This document shows, piece by piece, positions 63,101 to 64,000 of a stretch of 64,000 bases of DNA. Source of the DNA: Takifugu bimaculatus. Its lineage: Eukaryota > Chordata > Actinopteri > Tetraodontiformes > Tetraodontidae. The stretch spans positions 3,615,208-3,679,207 of the forward strand of contig CP034989.1 in NCBI GenBank assembly GCA_004026145.2. Direction: 5' to 3'. The position numbers were made by a program, and so were the translations under genes. The notes beneath the pieces were generated by a model. The model saw nothing but the letters and a program-made list of their open reading frames with translations, had not been told where the DNA came from and did no database searches. Position 1 is the stretch's first letter. The number at the start of each line of letters is the position of its first letter.

Positions 63101-64000
63101 CCTTCCATTGAAAGGGAAGATCTATGCTTGACAATACAGATCATGAACGACAACGGCTGATGGAGTGACGAACGTCAGCGGGCGCGATTAGGTCCTCGGC
63201 GTCGTTCTTTTTAATTAACCATGACAGGAAGCATTTCGACAGAAGAGCAGCTCATGTTTCCAACTGTGGCTCCAGGAAGACGTGCATGTAAACATCAGAT
63301 CTGACACCATCTGTGGTTAAAAAGGAGCCATGAGGCCAGAAGCGCTGCCCCCGGAGCGCAGACACGGGATCGAGGCGCAGATCTGGAAATCTGCCGCCTT
63401 CAAAGTTTCCAATTCAGCATTCCAAAAACACAAGTTTGGAACCACCGAGCTGAGCTAATGGGGAAAGGGGCTCAGTAAGAGAAGGGACTCCACAGCCAGG
63501 GAATATGGGAATTTTATGCCACCGCTCATTTTGGTAAACACAACGTCTCCGTGCGAATGATTGGAAGCGTATGTAAAGCGCCCGGTGAGTCAGCCCAGCC
63601 GGTTCTCTATGAGAGGAAGCACCAGCAACAGACACTTTAGTTATCATTGTATATTGTATAACAGCCGTCACTGTCTGGAACACGCAGCACTTTTGAGCAC
63701 TTTGATGTCTTTCCTATACTTGTCAAACAGTTTTGGAAGTGTGTTGTTAAACGAGAGCTTCAAAGGAGAAAAATAGAGCCCTATAGATGGAGGTCAACAA
63801 GGATGTGGGTGGCAGACAGACTCTCGGGTTGGTTAAATGATGTTGGTGGGTTCAGACAAAGGCCTCTCATTTCCATTTGTCAGTGCTATTTCTCCCCCAT
63901 GTAATCTGCACGTACAGATGGCGGCACACTTGCGCACTTGCTGCGTGGTTAAAAGTGCTGCACAGCTGACAGATGGAGGAAGCAAAGCAAGAGCGTGAAG

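Larger units (their letters stand above)
53857..64000 (-). other. Partial 5' intron of tbc1d22a (more than 10.1 kb)
   Basis: No exon matching the preceding family segment (the LDKFKQLL-like stretch) was found up to the window edge, so the intron continues beyond 64,000 or a very short exon was missed. It contains the 30-base G run and the 1.3-kb trinucleotide array. The rest is unique sequence with no recognised gene. Confidence 0.65.

Noticed and set aside
53857..64000. Search for the next 5' tbc1d22a exon
   Set aside because: No frame on the minus strand matches the LDKFKQLL-type segment expected before DELRKLSW, so none is annotated.

Overview
This window looks like a piece of a bony-fish (probably percomorph teleost) nuclear genome. 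It has small exons with GT-AG introns of 1.7 to 11.5 kb, many long (CA)n/(TG)n microsatellites, G homopolymers and minisatellites, and no bacterial-style operons. One gene can be read with confidence. It is the 3' part of a TBC1D22-family gene (best match tbc1d22a, a TBC-domain Rab GTPase-activating protein) on the minus strand. The taxonomic statement is inference from genome style and protein similarity recalled from memory; no search was run.

Layout. Bases 1 to about 8,180 lie beyond the 3' end of tbc1d22a and hold no gene I can identify: CpG-rich promoter-like stretches (about 0.7-1.65 kb), a possible poly(A) signal for another minus-strand transcript at the left edge, several CA repeats, and a striking density of GCTAAC/GTTAGC-type words. 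Bases 8,180-10,235 are the inferred 3' UTR of tbc1d22a, ending at a convincing poly(A) signal with two UGUAAAUA elements. Nine coding exons follow, from the terminal exon at 10,236-10,364 to the most 5' one at 53,786-53,856. All nine keep reading frame across their splice junctions and together encode 304 residues, the whole TBC domain plus the C-terminus. The 5' exons (N-terminal half) are not in the window; 53,857-64,000 is a partial intron of more than 10 kb.

The introns are ordinary apart from tandem repeats: a 56-bp minisatellite (16.2 kb), a G-rich 7-bp repeat (17.4 kb), a 13-bp repeat (12.1 kb), a CCAG/ACAG block array (49.7 kb), a 30-base G run (55.6 kb) and a 1.3-kb GCT/ACT/AAT trinucleotide array (55.9-57.2 kb). 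Nearly all long open frames outside the nine exons are by-products of these repeats or chance.

The most interesting theme is that several dinucleotide repeats or G runs sit immediately beside tbc1d22a splice sites on the transcribed strand: CA beside two donors, UG just upstream of one acceptor, and G-runs just after another donor. The exon with the UG tract is a symmetric 63-bp exon that carries the catalytic arginine finger, so skipping it would keep frame but remove GAP chemistry. I found no nested gene, tRNA, CRISPR array or intact mobile element.
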